A stretch of DNA of 64,000 nt from Hysterangium stoloniferum (GCA_015178975.1 WHVD01000019.1:682001-746000), one strand, 5' to 3'. Positions 12,603 to 23,793 are shown, counted from the stretch's first letter. Translations and numbers: made by a program. The notes: generated from the sequence alone by a model not told the origin.

Positions 12603-13654
12603 CTAAGCATTCTTCAATGTGGCAAGACCAGCTGTGACATGAGGTGCAGCTGTACAGGCCATTGATATGGTGAGTATTTTGTAGGTGGCAGCATCTGGCC
12701 AGGAATTGTTAGCTTCTATAGGGCATGAATTGGAATGGTGACCAGCATAGAAAACATGGCAGCATGTGCATCCTTTGTGGTCATGGAGGAGCTTCTGTTC
12801 TTCCTCAGTTAACCTAGGAAGTTTGGTCCCAGTCATTTTTGCAGGGGAACCCAAAGGAGGATCAGATAGCCTCAAAGCTAGATCCTTCCTCTCATTGCAA
12901 CAGGAGGCATGAGCAGTGTTGTTAGCTAAGATGTTCTTGGACAATCTCTTGTTGTTCATGAACACGTCCATCATGTTCTTTAACCTCATTACTCTATGTG
13001 GAAAGCTCTGTTGAAAGTATAGGCTTGATGAGAAGGTTACATTTGAATGCCTTGTCAAGATTGGCCTCTAACTATATCTTTAAGGCAACAGTAGATAGTA
13101 TGAAGGTTTTTGCTGAGGAGTCAAAGATTGCATTGAGATTTTCCATTTCTATCTTCCAATCAATGAACTGTTGGCTGCCTTGTGAAGTGGTTAAGATTGT
13201 CTCCCTAACAAGATGAGCCCAGTTTTTCTCAAGGGTAATGTTCACAAGCTCTTCCAGGTATTGCTCTAAGGTAAAGGCATCAATCCATGTCTGATCTCCT
13301 TGGTACCAGGCCATGAGCTGCAGTTCCATCATGGCATCTGTGACATAGCTTACAATCTCTTTGGGCTTCTTTTCTCTGAACTTCATATATCAACAACAGG
13401 CTATAGACCAGCTTTGGTGGACCATTGGTATGTATGTATCAGCCAGCAGTAAACATTGGGCATTCTTTTAGTTTGCTGACCTTGAACTCTGCTATAGGTT
13501 GACTTAGTTCAGTTTGTGGCATCTTTAGGTTCTTTGTTTGTGTCAGTGACAAGGCTTTGAGGTATGAGAAGCATGTTTGAAATGTCACATATTCAGTGCT
13601 GGTGTCAGTATTGGTGTCAGTGTCGGTATTAGCTGCTGAAGGCTCTGATTCCAT
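12603..13654 (-). pseudogene. Gypsy gag remnant
   Basis: The reading begins with MESEPSAAN (start about 13654) followed by an Asp/Thr-rich stretch. A capsid-like segment follows at 13072-13386 (TWIDAFTLEQYLEELVNITLE and similar). A zinc-knuckle-like block, CTCCHVFYAGHHSNSC, of the C-x2-C-x6-H-x4-C spacing used by some fungal Ty3 gag proteins, lies near 12760. Several frame breaks show it cannot make a full protein. It precedes the protease segment, as expected for Ty3 elements. Confidence 0.75.
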
Positions 13655-13803
13655 TGTGGTATATGAAAGGATTGACAAGGAGAGGAGGTAGACCAAGTTG
13701 GTGTCTCCTTCTTGTTTCTGAGCAAGTGAGTAATGGTCTTGGTGTGGATGGTAAATGCAGCATGGTGGATAGTTTTGTCTTGAGTCAATGTCAAAAAAAA
13801 AAG

Positions 13804-13943
13804 TGTAAGGTCATTGCATGACCTCACTCAATCAGTACAGCAGGACTAAGTTATCTTTGTTAATGCCATAAGGTATGAGAAATACAAGTGTTCAAAACTT
13901 CTCTTTAACTATATTTTGAGACAGTATATATATCTTTTATGAA
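13804..13943 (-). repeat. Truncated 5' LTR of the gypsy element
   Basis: 140 bp matching the left part of the LTR at 5902-6043 (shared TGTAAGGTCATTG edge). Similarity stops exactly where the 64-bp minisatellite begins, so the outer part of this LTR was lost or displaced by the repeat array. Confidence 0.75.
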
Positions 13944-14412
13944 CAACTTCGGCGCTAAAGTTGCGTGTGCACAGGTGTTCATCCTGGATGAACACCTGCA
14001 TACATACAATACTTGCAGCTTCAGCGTTAAAGTTGCGTGTGCACAGGTGTTCATCCTGGATGAACACCTGCACATGCGCAATAACTGCAGCTTCGGCACT
14101 AAAGTTGCATGTGCAAAGGTGTTCATCCTGGATGAACACCTGCATACACACAATACTTGCAGCTTCAGTGCTAAAGTTGCATGTGCACAGGTGTTCATCC
14201 TGGATGAACACCTGCACACACGCAACACCTGCAGCTTCGGTGCTAAAGTTGCATGTGCACAGGTGTTCATCCTGGATGAACACCTGCACATAACAACTGC
14301 AGCTTCAGCGCTAAAGTTGCGTGTGCACAGGTGTTCATCCTGGATGAACACCTGCACACGCGCAATATCTGCAGCTTCAGCGCTAAAGTTGCATGCACAC
14401 AACTGTTCATCC
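13944..14412. repeat. Minisatellite of ~64-bp units, each with a palindrome
   Basis: About seven tandem units of roughly 64 bp. Each holds the palindrome CAGGTGTTCATCC/TGGATGAACACCTG with flanks (TTGCGTGTGCA and similar) that extend it in some units. Units differ by a few bases and small indels. Because the array is nearly stop-free it yields repetitive open frames on both strands (up to 201 codons), which I regard as artefacts. Each unit could extrude a hairpin. Confidence 0.85.
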
Positions 14413-14532
14413 TGGTCCCTAGATGCCCTACCCTATGTGAAAGGGATCTGGTCCCTAGATACCCTACCCTATGTAAAAGGGATCTGGTCCCTAGATACCC
14501 TACCCTATGTAAAAGGGATCTGGTCCCTAGAT
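14413..14532. repeat. 36-bp tandem repeat, about 3.3 copies
   Basis: Units built from CTGGTCCCTAGATACCC plus TACCCTATGTAAAAGGGAT follow each other directly after the 64-bp minisatellite. Copies 2 and 3 are nearly identical; copy 1 has two substitutions. Confidence 0.85.
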
Positions 14533-14600
14533 GAACCCTACTAGACCCATATAACCCTAAAGGCAAAGGGGGTCATAGAAAGTATTAGATTGTAAAATAA

Positions 14601-14819
14601 TAGAAAGTCAAAAAACTGCCCCAATGTGTGATTATTTTGTTTGATTTATTGAGCAATGGGTTTTGATTGGAATCACATGATTTCTTAAGTTAGTAGATAG
14701 CCAACATGTTCTAGTATATCATGTGAATTTTTCAGAATTTTTTGCTAATGTCATTCCTTCACACAATATTAATCTTTCTAAAATGCACAAACATTGGGGC
14801 AGTTTTTTGACCCACTGTA
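14601..14819. mobile_element. Tc1/mariner-like MITE
   Basis: About 220 bp with terminal inverted repeats: left GTCAAAAAACTGCCCCAATG, right CATTGGGGCAGTTTTTTGAC followed by CCACTGTA. Length, A/T-rich core and TA-proximal CACTG end suit a non-autonomous mariner derivative. A second, more diverged copy is at 24864-25080. Confidence 0.75.
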
Positions 14820-15340
14820 GGTGTGCATCAAGTCTGCTTGACTTCTCAGCAGAGAAATGCTTTTTGACAAGGTGTGGAACCTGGTGTTATTCAGGGATGG
14901 ATTTCAACTGGAGACCTGGCATCTGTAGATCATGCGGGATACAGAAAAAATCGAAAATAATCTTCACAAATCATGACCCATGGCTTATGAAACGTTCAGG
15001 GTTACTCGGATCTTGATCGTTCATTTTCTGGGGATAACGGAATTCTGGGTCCGAGAACCTGGAGTCACGAGCATCACTCAAAAAACCTTTGCTCTTCAAA
15101 CTAATATCGAAGAGCTAATATCCAAATAGAAATACTCATAAGTCGTTTCCATAATAGCAACTATTGCGGTCATCCACTCGCCTCTAAGTCAGTAGCATGC
15201 GCACGCTTGATTTAACTCTCCCTGTCATTTCTTGAATCTCAATGTATATCATTCTTTAGTCCAGCTTGTTTCTCCCCGTGAACTAACCTCAATGCGTGCG
15301 CCAATCTAATTAAACGTTTCGTTTCCACTCACAACACCAT
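14820..15340. repeat. Segmental duplication, copy 1
   Basis: About 520 bp homologous in direct orientation to parts of 17848-18860, for example the block around GAGAACCTGGAGTCA and ATCATTCTTTAGTC. Copy 1 is uninterrupted. The two copies flank the DUF6533-type gene. No coding potential is seen. Confidence 0.75.
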
Positions 15341-15666
15341 TGGCCCATTGCCGTCTTAGATCCGCCAACATCAAGCAAGATCACCACCCATCACCGTCAA
15401 CCCGTACCCGCACTGTATCACTCAACTTCAGGTGTGCAGTAACGCTTGCCTTTTTCCGGTATGCGAAGCTTTATTGTACTTTCTCCCTTCATTTGAGTGA
15501 TTAATGTCCGTTATGCTGTGGAAACGAGTCTGCCTCAATTCGCCAAACAACAATAAATACAAAGGGCTATAGAGATGGAGTAACATCCGATATGGGAACA
15601 CAACAAATCAAGGATCGCAATCCACTGCGCGATTACCGCCATATTGTAGTGTGGAACACATGAGGC

Positions 15667-17451
15667 TCATCCATGGGCAAGATCAATGGTGATTTGTCCT
15701 CCACTTTGATGAGCTGATAGTCCGTCGAAGCGATTAAAATCTATGGATGTCATCATTGAGTCATGATAGGATTGAGAAATATCTGCCCATTGCATGATAT
15801 TCACTACGAGTCGGGATCCCATCGTGCACGATATGATACTTGTCCATCTGAAATGCATAGTCTCCTATTGGTCGTAAGGATGTAAAATTAATTGCCACTC
15901 ACACTATAGCGACCTCAACCTCAACATTGTTTCTGGGGTAATAGATGGTACAAGCAACAATTAGTGCGGCGAAAATACTGGCAACACACGTTAAAGAATG
16001 CAGGGGGGGGGGAGAACGGCGTCGTGGAAGAGTGTGCACACACCTAGCGAAGTAAATAATGCTAGACGACCAGTATCACTAAACCCCCACTTTCAAGAAA
16101 AGTAATTGGAACGATGTGCGTACCTGTCCTGTATCATCCCCGACAGAATTGGAACCCTATATTCATCTCGGTGATTCTGAATGGCCTTCAGTATCATGAG
16201 GGAGCACAGAATCGTTTCATTTATCAACGACGGCAGCATCCCGAACCAAAACCTTTGGGCCGTTACAGTGGTAGCTGGGCCCCCCAGCTTGCAACCAGGG
16301 ACTCCAGAAAACAAATCAAGCCCTACTTTCATGTAAGGGACTGGATGGACCAAATATTTCTCGTCAAATCTAAGTACTAACCGGGAGGTATTTCAAGGCT
16401 CATCATGAGCATAGACGCAAGTGCCCCCAGTGCTAACGAGGTTTCTAGCACGATACGTAACTTGTTATTATGTCCGTAAACGGCGCAAACCTTTTTGGAT
16501 GTTGGTTTAATGAAAAGACATCGGTACTATAGTAGCGACTTGAACGCACCCGACACAGTAGTATTACTTGATGCGTCGGATGGAAAAGCGTATTAGTATC
16601 ATGCTTCTTGAGAAAAGCCATGCGAGACTAAACGTACTCTCTGCAGACAGAACGGCAGCACTGAGACTTTTCCAATGCAAAGGGAATCAGCCGGTATACT
16701 CCCCCTCATCAATGAATACTAACGAGAATATATCCCACCAAATGAAATGACCACAACTGGTGAATTTTACAAACAATATACGGTCACTGTGTAGAGTTCT
16801 ATTGATCAGCACTAGAACTACCAAGGTGAAAATAAATGAGATATGTCGAACGATGTATGACGCAGTCGGAACTCTACCGCACCTCTAAGGTTTGTAATTA
16901 ACTAGTTGACATTAGCGTCACTGCGAAAGGTTGCTTGAGATAACAAGGATTAAAATGATATCGGAGCGGTTCTAGTCACCAGAAATTTTCCTGGACTTCA
17001 CTGCGAAAGATTGCTTGAAATGACAAAGACTACAATGATATCAGAGCGGTTCTAGTCACCAGAGACGTCGAAAATAGCTATGGAGAGTCCTAAATAACGG
17101 ACCTAAACCAGGATCACTGTTGTGGTAATCTGACGTAGTTCCAAAACGATGCAGCTCACGAAAAGATAGTGGAATTTTCCCAGTGACCACCGTCGTTGCC
17201 ACACAGATTTCTGTAAGGCGTGATATGTGAGAAACAGGTGTCTCGAAATTACATCCACGCACTTCGTGGTGAATCGTTAATGCTGAACATACAAAGGGAT
17301 GATGTATTAATTTCTAGCACGGTTGCAGTAAAATTCTGGGTTTACCATAATCATACACCATTACTACCATTGCCGCCATATATGAAGATTCGACAACAAA
17401 CTCTGTAACATCATAATTTTTGATGATTATTAACCACCACGGTTCATACAT
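15667..17451 (-). CDS. DUF6533-type seven-helix membrane protein (about 10 exons)
   Basis: Exons supported by GT-AG sites and conserved frame: 17346-17451, 17263-17282, 17160-17210, 17060-17102, an unresolved central exon within 16491-16920, then 16382-16490, 16124-16325, 16044-16061, 15903-15977 and 15667-15847. The N-terminus (VVMVYDY..ALTIHHE..KSVWQRRWSLGKFHYLF..VRYLGLSIAIFDV) has the DUF6533 pattern. Later parts have RVYALYG-like VCAVYGHNNKLRI, GVPGC, ETILCSLMILKAIQNHRDEYR and the helix-7 end CTMGSRLVVNI with a short cytoplasmic tail. These are predicted multi-pass proteins of basidiomycetes without a proven role. Two micro-exons (20 and 18 nt) are needed to keep frame. An 80-bp tandem duplication hits one intron (16921-17059). 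The exon between helices 2 and 3 is not convincingly placed, so the gene may be intact or recently broken there. Confidence 0.75.
16921..17059 (-). repeat. Tandemly duplicated intron
   Basis: Two 59-nt sequences starting GTGACTAGAACCGCT and ending CTTTCGCAG (17001-17059 and 16921-16979) are separated by 21 nt. Each has its own GT and AG, so the original intron of the DUF6533-type gene has been duplicated with a short exon edge. Confidence 0.8.
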
Positions 17452-17847
17452 GGTACCTGGGGTAGAACTTGTGGGGCTAGTTAGTATAGTATATAATGGT
17501 AACTTCGATGTAAGATCATTTTGGAATGTACTAGTATGGAGACTGAGACGGGAACGTAACTGAGGTTGCACGGCGCCAAAGGTGGAGCGACGAACCGATC
17601 AATCAGTACATGAGGGCCGGTCTCAATCCCCCTTATACTTTATAGTCTTCTCCAGCGCCGATTCTTGAAATCACACGGAATTCCGTCACACGGTCTGGTC
17701 TATATCCTTCTCTCGACGAGCATCACGCAGAACCAGGCGTTTCACTTTGATTTTGGAATTAGCGGAACAAAGAAGAAGCAGATGCTGAACCCTTGAGCAT
17801 AATTGTCAATGCGTGGGACTTTTACGCAATTGTCCTGTGCCGCGCCA

Positions 17848-18860
17848 GGTGTGCACCAAGTCTGTTCGGCTTCTGAGCGAAGCAACACTGTTTAGTATGG
17901 CATAGACCCCGCCCATATTCAGAGATCGCTGTCAGCTGGAGACCCCACGTCTGCAGTGACAAGATTATATTGGAAAGGGAAAGATTGCCCCCATTCAGGA
18001 CATACTACACGAAGAGTAACTCACGTTAGTCGCACCTTAAACAGGCTGTGGGAACAACTGAGGTGTTTCTTATTAAAAATAGTATGAGTTGGCTTATTGT
18101 AATATGCAAATAACAAGTGGTTTAATAGACTTGTAATAGAAGTGTTTGTATATCAAATCCAAGTGTCAGTTAGTACATCACCTCCTGACATAGTAGGCTA
18201 GGGACTCTGTCAGGTGTATACTGGTTTCTGCATGCATTGACCTCCACTGGCATGGTCCACAATTAGCATTCTCCTATGAGAAGTTGAAGAAATGGGTGAA
18301 CCACCACCAGAAAAAGGTGTGTTTCATCACTATTTCTAACATTTCTATGAAGAGCGCCGCTATTCAAACATGCGGTAGAAGCTGTACCTCGGCACGAGGC
18401 ATTACGTAAGATCAATACCAAATTTACTGCGGTGCACTGAAAATGATAGAGGAATTCGCTGAAACGCTGATGTACCATTGTTTTGTGTTTCAGACCATGC
18501 AGGATCAAGGGAAAATCGAAAAAATCTATTCGCATCATGACCGAAGGCTTATGTGACGCTTGCGCTTTCATTTCCCGGGGATAAGGGAACTCTGGATCCG
18601 AGAACCTGGAGTCAGGAGCGTCACAAAACTCCACAAGAATCTAGCAAAGCTAACACCCAAATAAAAATTGCTGCACAAGAACCCCTACGCTTGCTGTACC
18701 CAAAGTCAGCAGGATAGCATCCCCACGCTTGATGTAACTCTTCCGTCAATTCCGAAAACGCAATGCATATCATTCTTTTAGTCTACCTTGTTCCTCCCCA
18801 TACTCTAGCCTCACCGCATACACCAATCTAATTGAACCTTTTATTTTCAGTCACAGCCAC
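17848..18860. repeat. Segmental duplication, copy 2 (interrupted)
   Basis: Direct-orientation homologue of 14820-15340, split by an insertion of about 520 bp (about 17960-18490) that includes the dispersed repeat 18073-18350. Shared blocks include the start (GTGTGCACCAAGTCTG-like) and the end (CACCAATCTAATT..). Confidence 0.72.
18073..18350. repeat. Dispersed ~280-bp repeat, copy 1
   Basis: Homologous in the same orientation to 41940-42215 (shared ATTAAAAATAGTATGAGTTG start and TCCACAATTAGCATCTTC-like block). It is noncoding. In copy 2 it sits exactly between a P450 fragment and a monooxygenase fragment, so it is a mobile or duplication-associated sequence of unknown class. Confidence 0.75.
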
Positions 18861-19085
18861 CATCATCAAGATAATTTCATCACACTTGTGAATGAGGAGT
18901 CGTGTGTTACCAGATTTCCCAGAAAGCTACACCCTCTGCAATCATGGTGCAAGACAGCTTTGAATGTCCCAGTATGAATTGACTGGCTCTTCCTTCAACA
19001 TGCCACTACATAAGTAGGTACCGCTTTCATGCAACGTGATCCCTACAACACATCCCACCCGCAGAGCCTATAACCACTATACATA

Positions 19086-19925
19086 TCAATCCTTAACAAT
19101 GGATTCCTGTTTATCCTTGAGAAGCCGACGGGCTTTATCCCACACACTCTCCCCACCAGGTTGTAACGAGTCATACCACTTTGATGCAGTGATGTCTTCT
19201 GGTGGCACTGCGACCACTAGAGATCCATTCCGGTGAGTGAGACCCACAAGCGAGTACTTGGTTTCAGTGTAAGAAAAGCTGGGGTTGCGGTCTAGGGTGA
19301 AATGATATGGACATAGACCGACTACTTGCAATTGAGGGAGTTTATCTAGGCTGTCGAGGAATATCTCAAAGTCTTGGTCCAAGACATCCCGCGATTCCGC
19401 GGGATATACCATAGCCTCAAGTCGTCTAGAGGGAAAGAAGGAGATATGGCGGGAAAAGTGAAATTCTGAACTATAAATAACCCTTACAAACAGATGTGTG
19501 ATTGTCCGGGGCATAAGGAAGCAGAAGAACGACAAAATATCATAGTGATGAACTTCAAGAATTAAGTGGGTGAGACTGGATGGTAAAGAGTTGAAGTTCC
19601 GATAGAGGAAACCATTTGACATGCCAAGTAGTTGAATGTAGAGATGCTTGGGCCTCGTTTGAAGACGCTTGGACCTCGTTTGATCCCAGATCAGCCTATC
19701 ATCAATGTCCATTGTAATGAACATATTCTCGATATCAGAATAATCACCATATTTTAGTATTGACCTGGGAGCCCGGTTGGCCGAAGGGTATGAAGGAGAG
19801 AGGACGATCGTGCGGAAGAAAATGGCGGGAAGGCAGCCTCTGATGGCTTTAGATACAGCTGACAAAGAACATGCCGTCCAATAATCCCTCAAAGCAAATC
19901 CCACTATCATGATTATTAACTCCAT
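19086..19925 (-). CDS. F-box-like hypothetical protein, single exon
   Basis: A 279-aa open frame from MELIIMIVG to SIVKD. The start (ELIIMIVGFALRDYWTACSLSAVSKAIR) looks like an F-box-like helix pair as found in large lineage-specific families of basidiomycetes, where the rest of the protein is a leucine-rich or unclassified C-terminal region. The N-terminus is short for an F-box (no preceding LPxE residues), so a small upstream exon or a slightly shortened start is possible. Charge and codon pattern look normal, and CpG is retained unlike in the surrounding repeats, which supports a real gene. The function is unknown; if it is an F-box protein it would act in SCF ubiquitin ligases. Confidence 0.7.
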   Translation of the reverse strand: MELIIMIVGFALRDYWTACSLSAVSKAIRGCLPAIFFRTIVLSPSYPSANRAPRSILKYGDYSDIENMFITMDIDDRLIWDQTRSKRLQTRPKHLYIQLLGMSNGFLYRNFNSLPSSLTHLILEVHHYDILSFFCFLMPRTITHLFVRVIYSSEFHFSRHISFFPSRRLEAMVYPAESRDVLDQDFEIFLDSLDKLPQLQVVGLCPYHFTLDRNPSFSYTETKYSLVGLTHRNGSLVVAVPPEDITASKWYDSLQPGGESVWDKARRLLKDKQESIVKD

Positions 19926-20896
19926 TGGGAGTTTGGCGAATAGTGAAGAACATGAGCTCTCAATCCCTTGATGTGATTTTAGTTGAGAGCCGCTGATAGA
20001 AACAATTGGGGATGATCAATATCACAATGTACGAAGTGAAGAGAGATGAGGAAACAGAAGGTCATATCTTACCTTCCATTGTATCCCTGCTTTAATTGCT
20101 GTTGTTCAGTCCTTCCCATGGTGTTACTCTTTCTTCAAGTTAGTGTGAGGATGTTGAAGACTGGAACAAAGTGTAGTGGCATGATTAGGGGCCACTCATG
20201 ACTCAGGCTTCAGGACTCGTTATTAACTCCTTCTTTGCCTTAAGGAGACTATCCATCGACTCATGATATAAATACCCTCTGTAGCAAACGTTTGTTACAC
20301 ACAATATGTCTAGTGATTTTATTAAGGCAAATTGGACCTAGAAAGATAATATATCTCAGTCTATTGGACTCTATATAACTAAAGTTATGTACCTAGAAAG
20401 ATAATATCTAATGATACTATTTAGTATAGTAAATATCTGATTCAAAACAATACTCACATCTCAGTCTATTGGACTGAGATGTTTGACTTTCGTCTTCTGT
20501 CCTATACTATGTAACCCTTTTACTAATGTGATGCTCTAATGTCCGACTTCCGACTTCAACTCAACAATCTCAACAATATGCTTGCTTCTTTAGAAACATT
20601 CATTTTGGAATATTTTTATAGGTAGACACTCAAGGTTTTGCAGTTTGTATTTAAGTTTAAATGACATAGATTCGAGCTTATACCAAATGCTTGTATGTTA
20701 CTTTCCTAATTAGGAAGTGCTACAACACTGAAACAAGGATCACAGAGGCTCTAAAAAATGTCAAACACTTTATGTAAATGTTCTGTATTGTTGTATTGTG
20801 TTATATGCTCTTGAAATGAAAATTATAACAGAAAATGCTGTTATTTGCATTAAAACATTGTATACTTTCAAGTCTTTTTATATGTAATTCAGCCTG
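19926..20896. other. Gene-free stretch with short repeats
   Basis: No gene is seen. TACCTAGAAAGATAATAT occurs twice (about 20334 and 20390), and CTCAGTCTATTGGACT also recurs, once as part of the hairpin at 20456-20482. The first part would contain the promoter of the F-box-like gene. Confidence 0.5.
20456..20482. repeat. Perfect 11-bp hairpin
   Basis: ACATCTCAGTC (20456-20466) and GACTGAGATGT (20472-20482) are exact inverted copies around a 5-nt loop. Confidence 0.7.
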
Positions 20897-22234
20897 GGTG
20901 TCAGGACTGGAAAACCTGCCAGACCTCAGACTCCATCCTATATGCACCCAACTCTCCACATATGTATATCTAACTGGAGTACTCATCAGAGAACTACACA
21001 TCAACCTGTCTATATCTGACACTCTGTCTCATGTACCCATCACCAGACTCCACCCAGAGACTTGCATGACAACCTGTTTATACCTGACTCTCTGTGTCTC
21101 ATGTACCCATCATCAGAATCCACCTGGAGTCCTGCATGACAACCTGTTTATACCTGACTCTCTGCGTCTCATGTACCCATTGTTAGGACCAGAAAACCCA
21201 CCAGACCCCAGACTCCATCCTATATCCACCCAACTCTCTACATATATGTATATGCACCTGACTCTCTATTCCCACCAGATTACAATCACAACTGGAGTAT
21301 TTACTAGGATCCATATGACCACCTGTCTATACCCAACAGTGTCTCACATACCCATCACTGGACTCTGCCTGGACTTCCCAGAATCCCTCCAACAGAGCCC
21401 TGCCCCTGGCTATGGTCAAATGACTTGTCATGTTTTGATCCCCACTTCCATTCCATCTGTTAAGAACTGGAAAGTCTGCTGGACCCCAGACCCCTTCCCA
21501 TATGCACCAACCCTCTACACACCCAAGATATTGTTCACCGGACATCCCACCAGACATCCCACCGGACATCCTGGACCTTGCATCTGTCTATCCCTGACCT
21601 ATATCTGCCACCGGATATCCTGCTGGACAACCCAGACCACACACCTGTCTATCCCCGACATCATCCACCACCAGACCGGACCCTGCCTGGACTTCCTGCT
21701 CCACCTTACCTGAGCTCCATTTCCTGTTATGGTTATATGACCTGTCATGTTTCGGACTCCACTCCCATTCCATTCCGTTCCTATTTCCTAATTTGGTAAT
21801 ATACTGTTCTAGTTTATGGATAACTATTCTACAACTAATTATCACTGGTTTTGGTTTGTCTATACATTCCAAAATCTATATAAGTAGCTAGTTTCTGTAC
21901 ATACAAGTCAGTCAGATAATTAATACCTAGAACACCCCCCTATTACTAGCATATACTCTGCCTGATCACTTCTGTACCTTTTGCTGTTTGACTGTCGGAT
22001 CCCACGGACTATCCCATTCAACCGACCATTCGACTTCACGACTTCACGACATCTCACGCTACGACTACATTTACATCTGCGCCTGGACTCTCCAGGATTT
22101 CTGTCCACCTGTTTGAAATTGGACACTACAATCGTGCAAGGGCGCAGCCTATAAGCTGAAGCCGAGTCCTTCCCGGAATACCTGTGGGTTTCTCTGGAAA
22201 CCCTCTGTAAGCCCTGAGCTTAACAAAGATGGAA
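20897..22234 (+). mobile_element. Degenerate LTR, family 2, internally expanded
   Basis: The 3' half (about 21720-22234) aligns with the intact family-2 LTR at 57717-58535: the same TATATAAG block, GAAATTGGACA, the GGCGCAGCCTATAAGCTGAA block and a TTAACA end. The 5' half is swollen by degenerate repeats of the kind CTGTCTATATCTGACTC..CATGTACCCATCA, and begins near TGTCAGGACT. No matching target duplication was found, so the ends are approximate. Confidence 0.65.
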
Positions 22235-22257
22235 GAAGGCTAAAAAATACATAACAG

Positions 22258-22679
22258 GTTCTGTGATGGGTCGAGAGTTGTGGTCAAGTAATAGAGATGT
22301 GAGTTGAGGCCAGGAAACCTGCAGTGGTGGTCAGACAATACATTAGACAGCCTGCAGGCTCCGCAACAATGCGAGCAGTGTTCTACAGAAAGATAAAGAG
22401 GAGGAATAAGAGCAGGGAGTGAGCTTAGGAGGTAGTCAATCTACTAGTCAAATCCTAGTTGATTTTCAGACTGGATTGTAACTACAAACATAGCTAGACT
22501 ATATAGACTTGGAAATCTATGTCATACCAAATCCAGTAATAATAACGAGCAAAATGGGAAATCATGAAGTGAGTGTAATTAACACCAAGTTTGGTGTTTG
22601 GGATGGAATGGAACAGAAGTGGGAATTGAAACATGACAGGACATAAAACCATAAACAGGAACAGGGCTCAGATAGAGGG
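22258..22679 (-). mobile_element. LTR fragment, family 2
   Basis: Minus-strand partial copy of the same LTR family, sharing long blocks (GTCAATCTACTAGTCAAATC and others) with 22680-23827 directly to its right. It lacks the terminal block with the conserved LTR-end motif. Confidence 0.6.
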
Positions 22680-23130
22680 TGTCAGGGAGCAGACCACAGA
22701 GGGTTTCCGGAGGAACCTGCAGATATTCCAGTAGGACTTGGCTTCAACTTATAGGTTGTGCCCTCACTAGATCATTGTGTCCAATTTCAAACAGGCAGAT
22801 GGGGAACCCATGGGTGTTCCGTGACGTGTCGGATATTGAGGTCGGGTTATAAAGAGATGAGTTGAGGTTGGGAAACCCACGGGTGGTCAGACGATAGGTC
22901 AGACAGCCCGGGGCTCCACAACAATGAGAGCAGTGTTCTAACAGAGAGATAAGAGGAGGAATAAGAGCGGGGAGTGAACTTATGAGGTAGTCAATCTACT
23001 AGTCAAATCCTAGTTGATTTTCTGACCAGATTGTAAGTATAAACATAGCTAGACTATATAAACTTGGAAATATATGTCATACCAAATCCAGTAATATTAA
23101 TAAACTAAACGAGAAATGTGAAGCGAGTTT

Positions 23131-23245
23131 AATTAGCATCAAGTTAGTATGATTAGCATCAAGTTAGTATGATTAGCATCAAGTTAGTATGATTAGCATC
23201 AAGTTAGTATGATTAGCATCAGGTTAGTATGATTAGCACCAAGTT
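23131..23245. repeat. 20-bp tandem repeat, about 6 copies
   Basis: Units of GATTAGCATCAAGTTAGTAT, nearly identical, inside the degenerate LTR. They amplify the short AATTAGCAC(C/T)AAGTT motif that is single-copy in other LTRs of the family. Confidence 0.9.
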
Positions 23246-23627
23246 GGTGAACAGGATGGAATGGAATGGAAGTAGGGATCGAAACATGACAGGACATAAA
23301 ACCATAAATGGGAATGGGGCTCAGACAGAGGGGACAGAAAGTCTGGGCGGGATCTGGTGAATGGGAGCTTGGGTTATAGAGAGGCAAGTGCATATAAGGT
23401 GGCGGATGGAGTCCAGTGGGTCTTCTAGTTATAAGTGTGACTTGATGTAACTTGATATTGAGCGCATATATGGCATCTGGAGTCCAGCAGGTTTTCTGGG
23501 TCGTAACAGAGGGGATGGAGAGTCCAGGCAGGGTCTGGTGACTGGTGCATGAGATACAGAGTCAGATATATGTAGACAGGTCAGGTCCTGGCAGGAAGTC
23601 TGGGTAACTGTAGTCTGGTGCATATAG

Positions 23628-23793
23628 AGAGTTGGGTGCATATAGAGAGTTGGGTGCATATAGAGAGTTGGGTGCATATAGAGAGTTGGGTGCATATAGA
23701 GAGTTGGGTGCATATAGAGAGTTGGGTGCATATAGAGAGTTGGGTGCATATAGAGAGTTGGGTGCATATAGAGAGTTGGGTGCATATAGGTGA
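23628..23793. repeat. 18-bp tandem repeat, about 9 copies
   Basis: Units GGTGCATATAGAGAGTTG are virtually identical. Since 18 is a multiple of three, several frames on both strands stay open (HIESWV, MHPTLY, LYAPNS-type repeats); these are not genes. Confidence 0.92.

Larger units (their letters stand above)
5902..13943 (-). mobile_element. Ty3/gypsy LTR retrotransposon, inactive, with nested insertions
   Basis: On the minus strand gag, protease, RT, RNase H, integrase and a chromodomain-like tail follow in Ty3/gypsy order. A purine-rich PPT (about 6233-6247) precedes a TG..CA LTR at 5902-6233. At the 5' end only 13804-13943, matching 5902-6043, survives of the other LTR; the rest is replaced by a minisatellite. 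Every coding domain is interrupted by stops and frameshifts. Three later insertions lie inside pol: a TIR element (6744-7766), a solo LTR (7914-8632) and an unidentified insert (8940-9941). The sequence is very poor in CpG, so this is an old copy. Confidence 0.9.

Noticed and set aside
13905..14566. Long open frames on both strands with repeated AQVFILDEHLHT-type or CRCSSRMNTCAHATL-type units
   Set aside because: They are translations of the 64-bp and 36-bp tandem arrays; open frames on opposite strands over the same DNA show they are artefacts.
18263..18634. 123-codon minus-strand frame
   Set aside because: It crosses from the dispersed repeat into the segmental duplication and resembles no protein.
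20835..21713. 292-codon plus-strand frame
   Set aside because: It lies in the expanded part of a degenerate LTR and consists of CTGTCTATACCTGACTC-type repeats; not a gene.
23131..23245. Regular short repeats that might suggest a CRISPR array
   Set aside because: Units follow each other without unique spacers, in a eukaryotic LTR.
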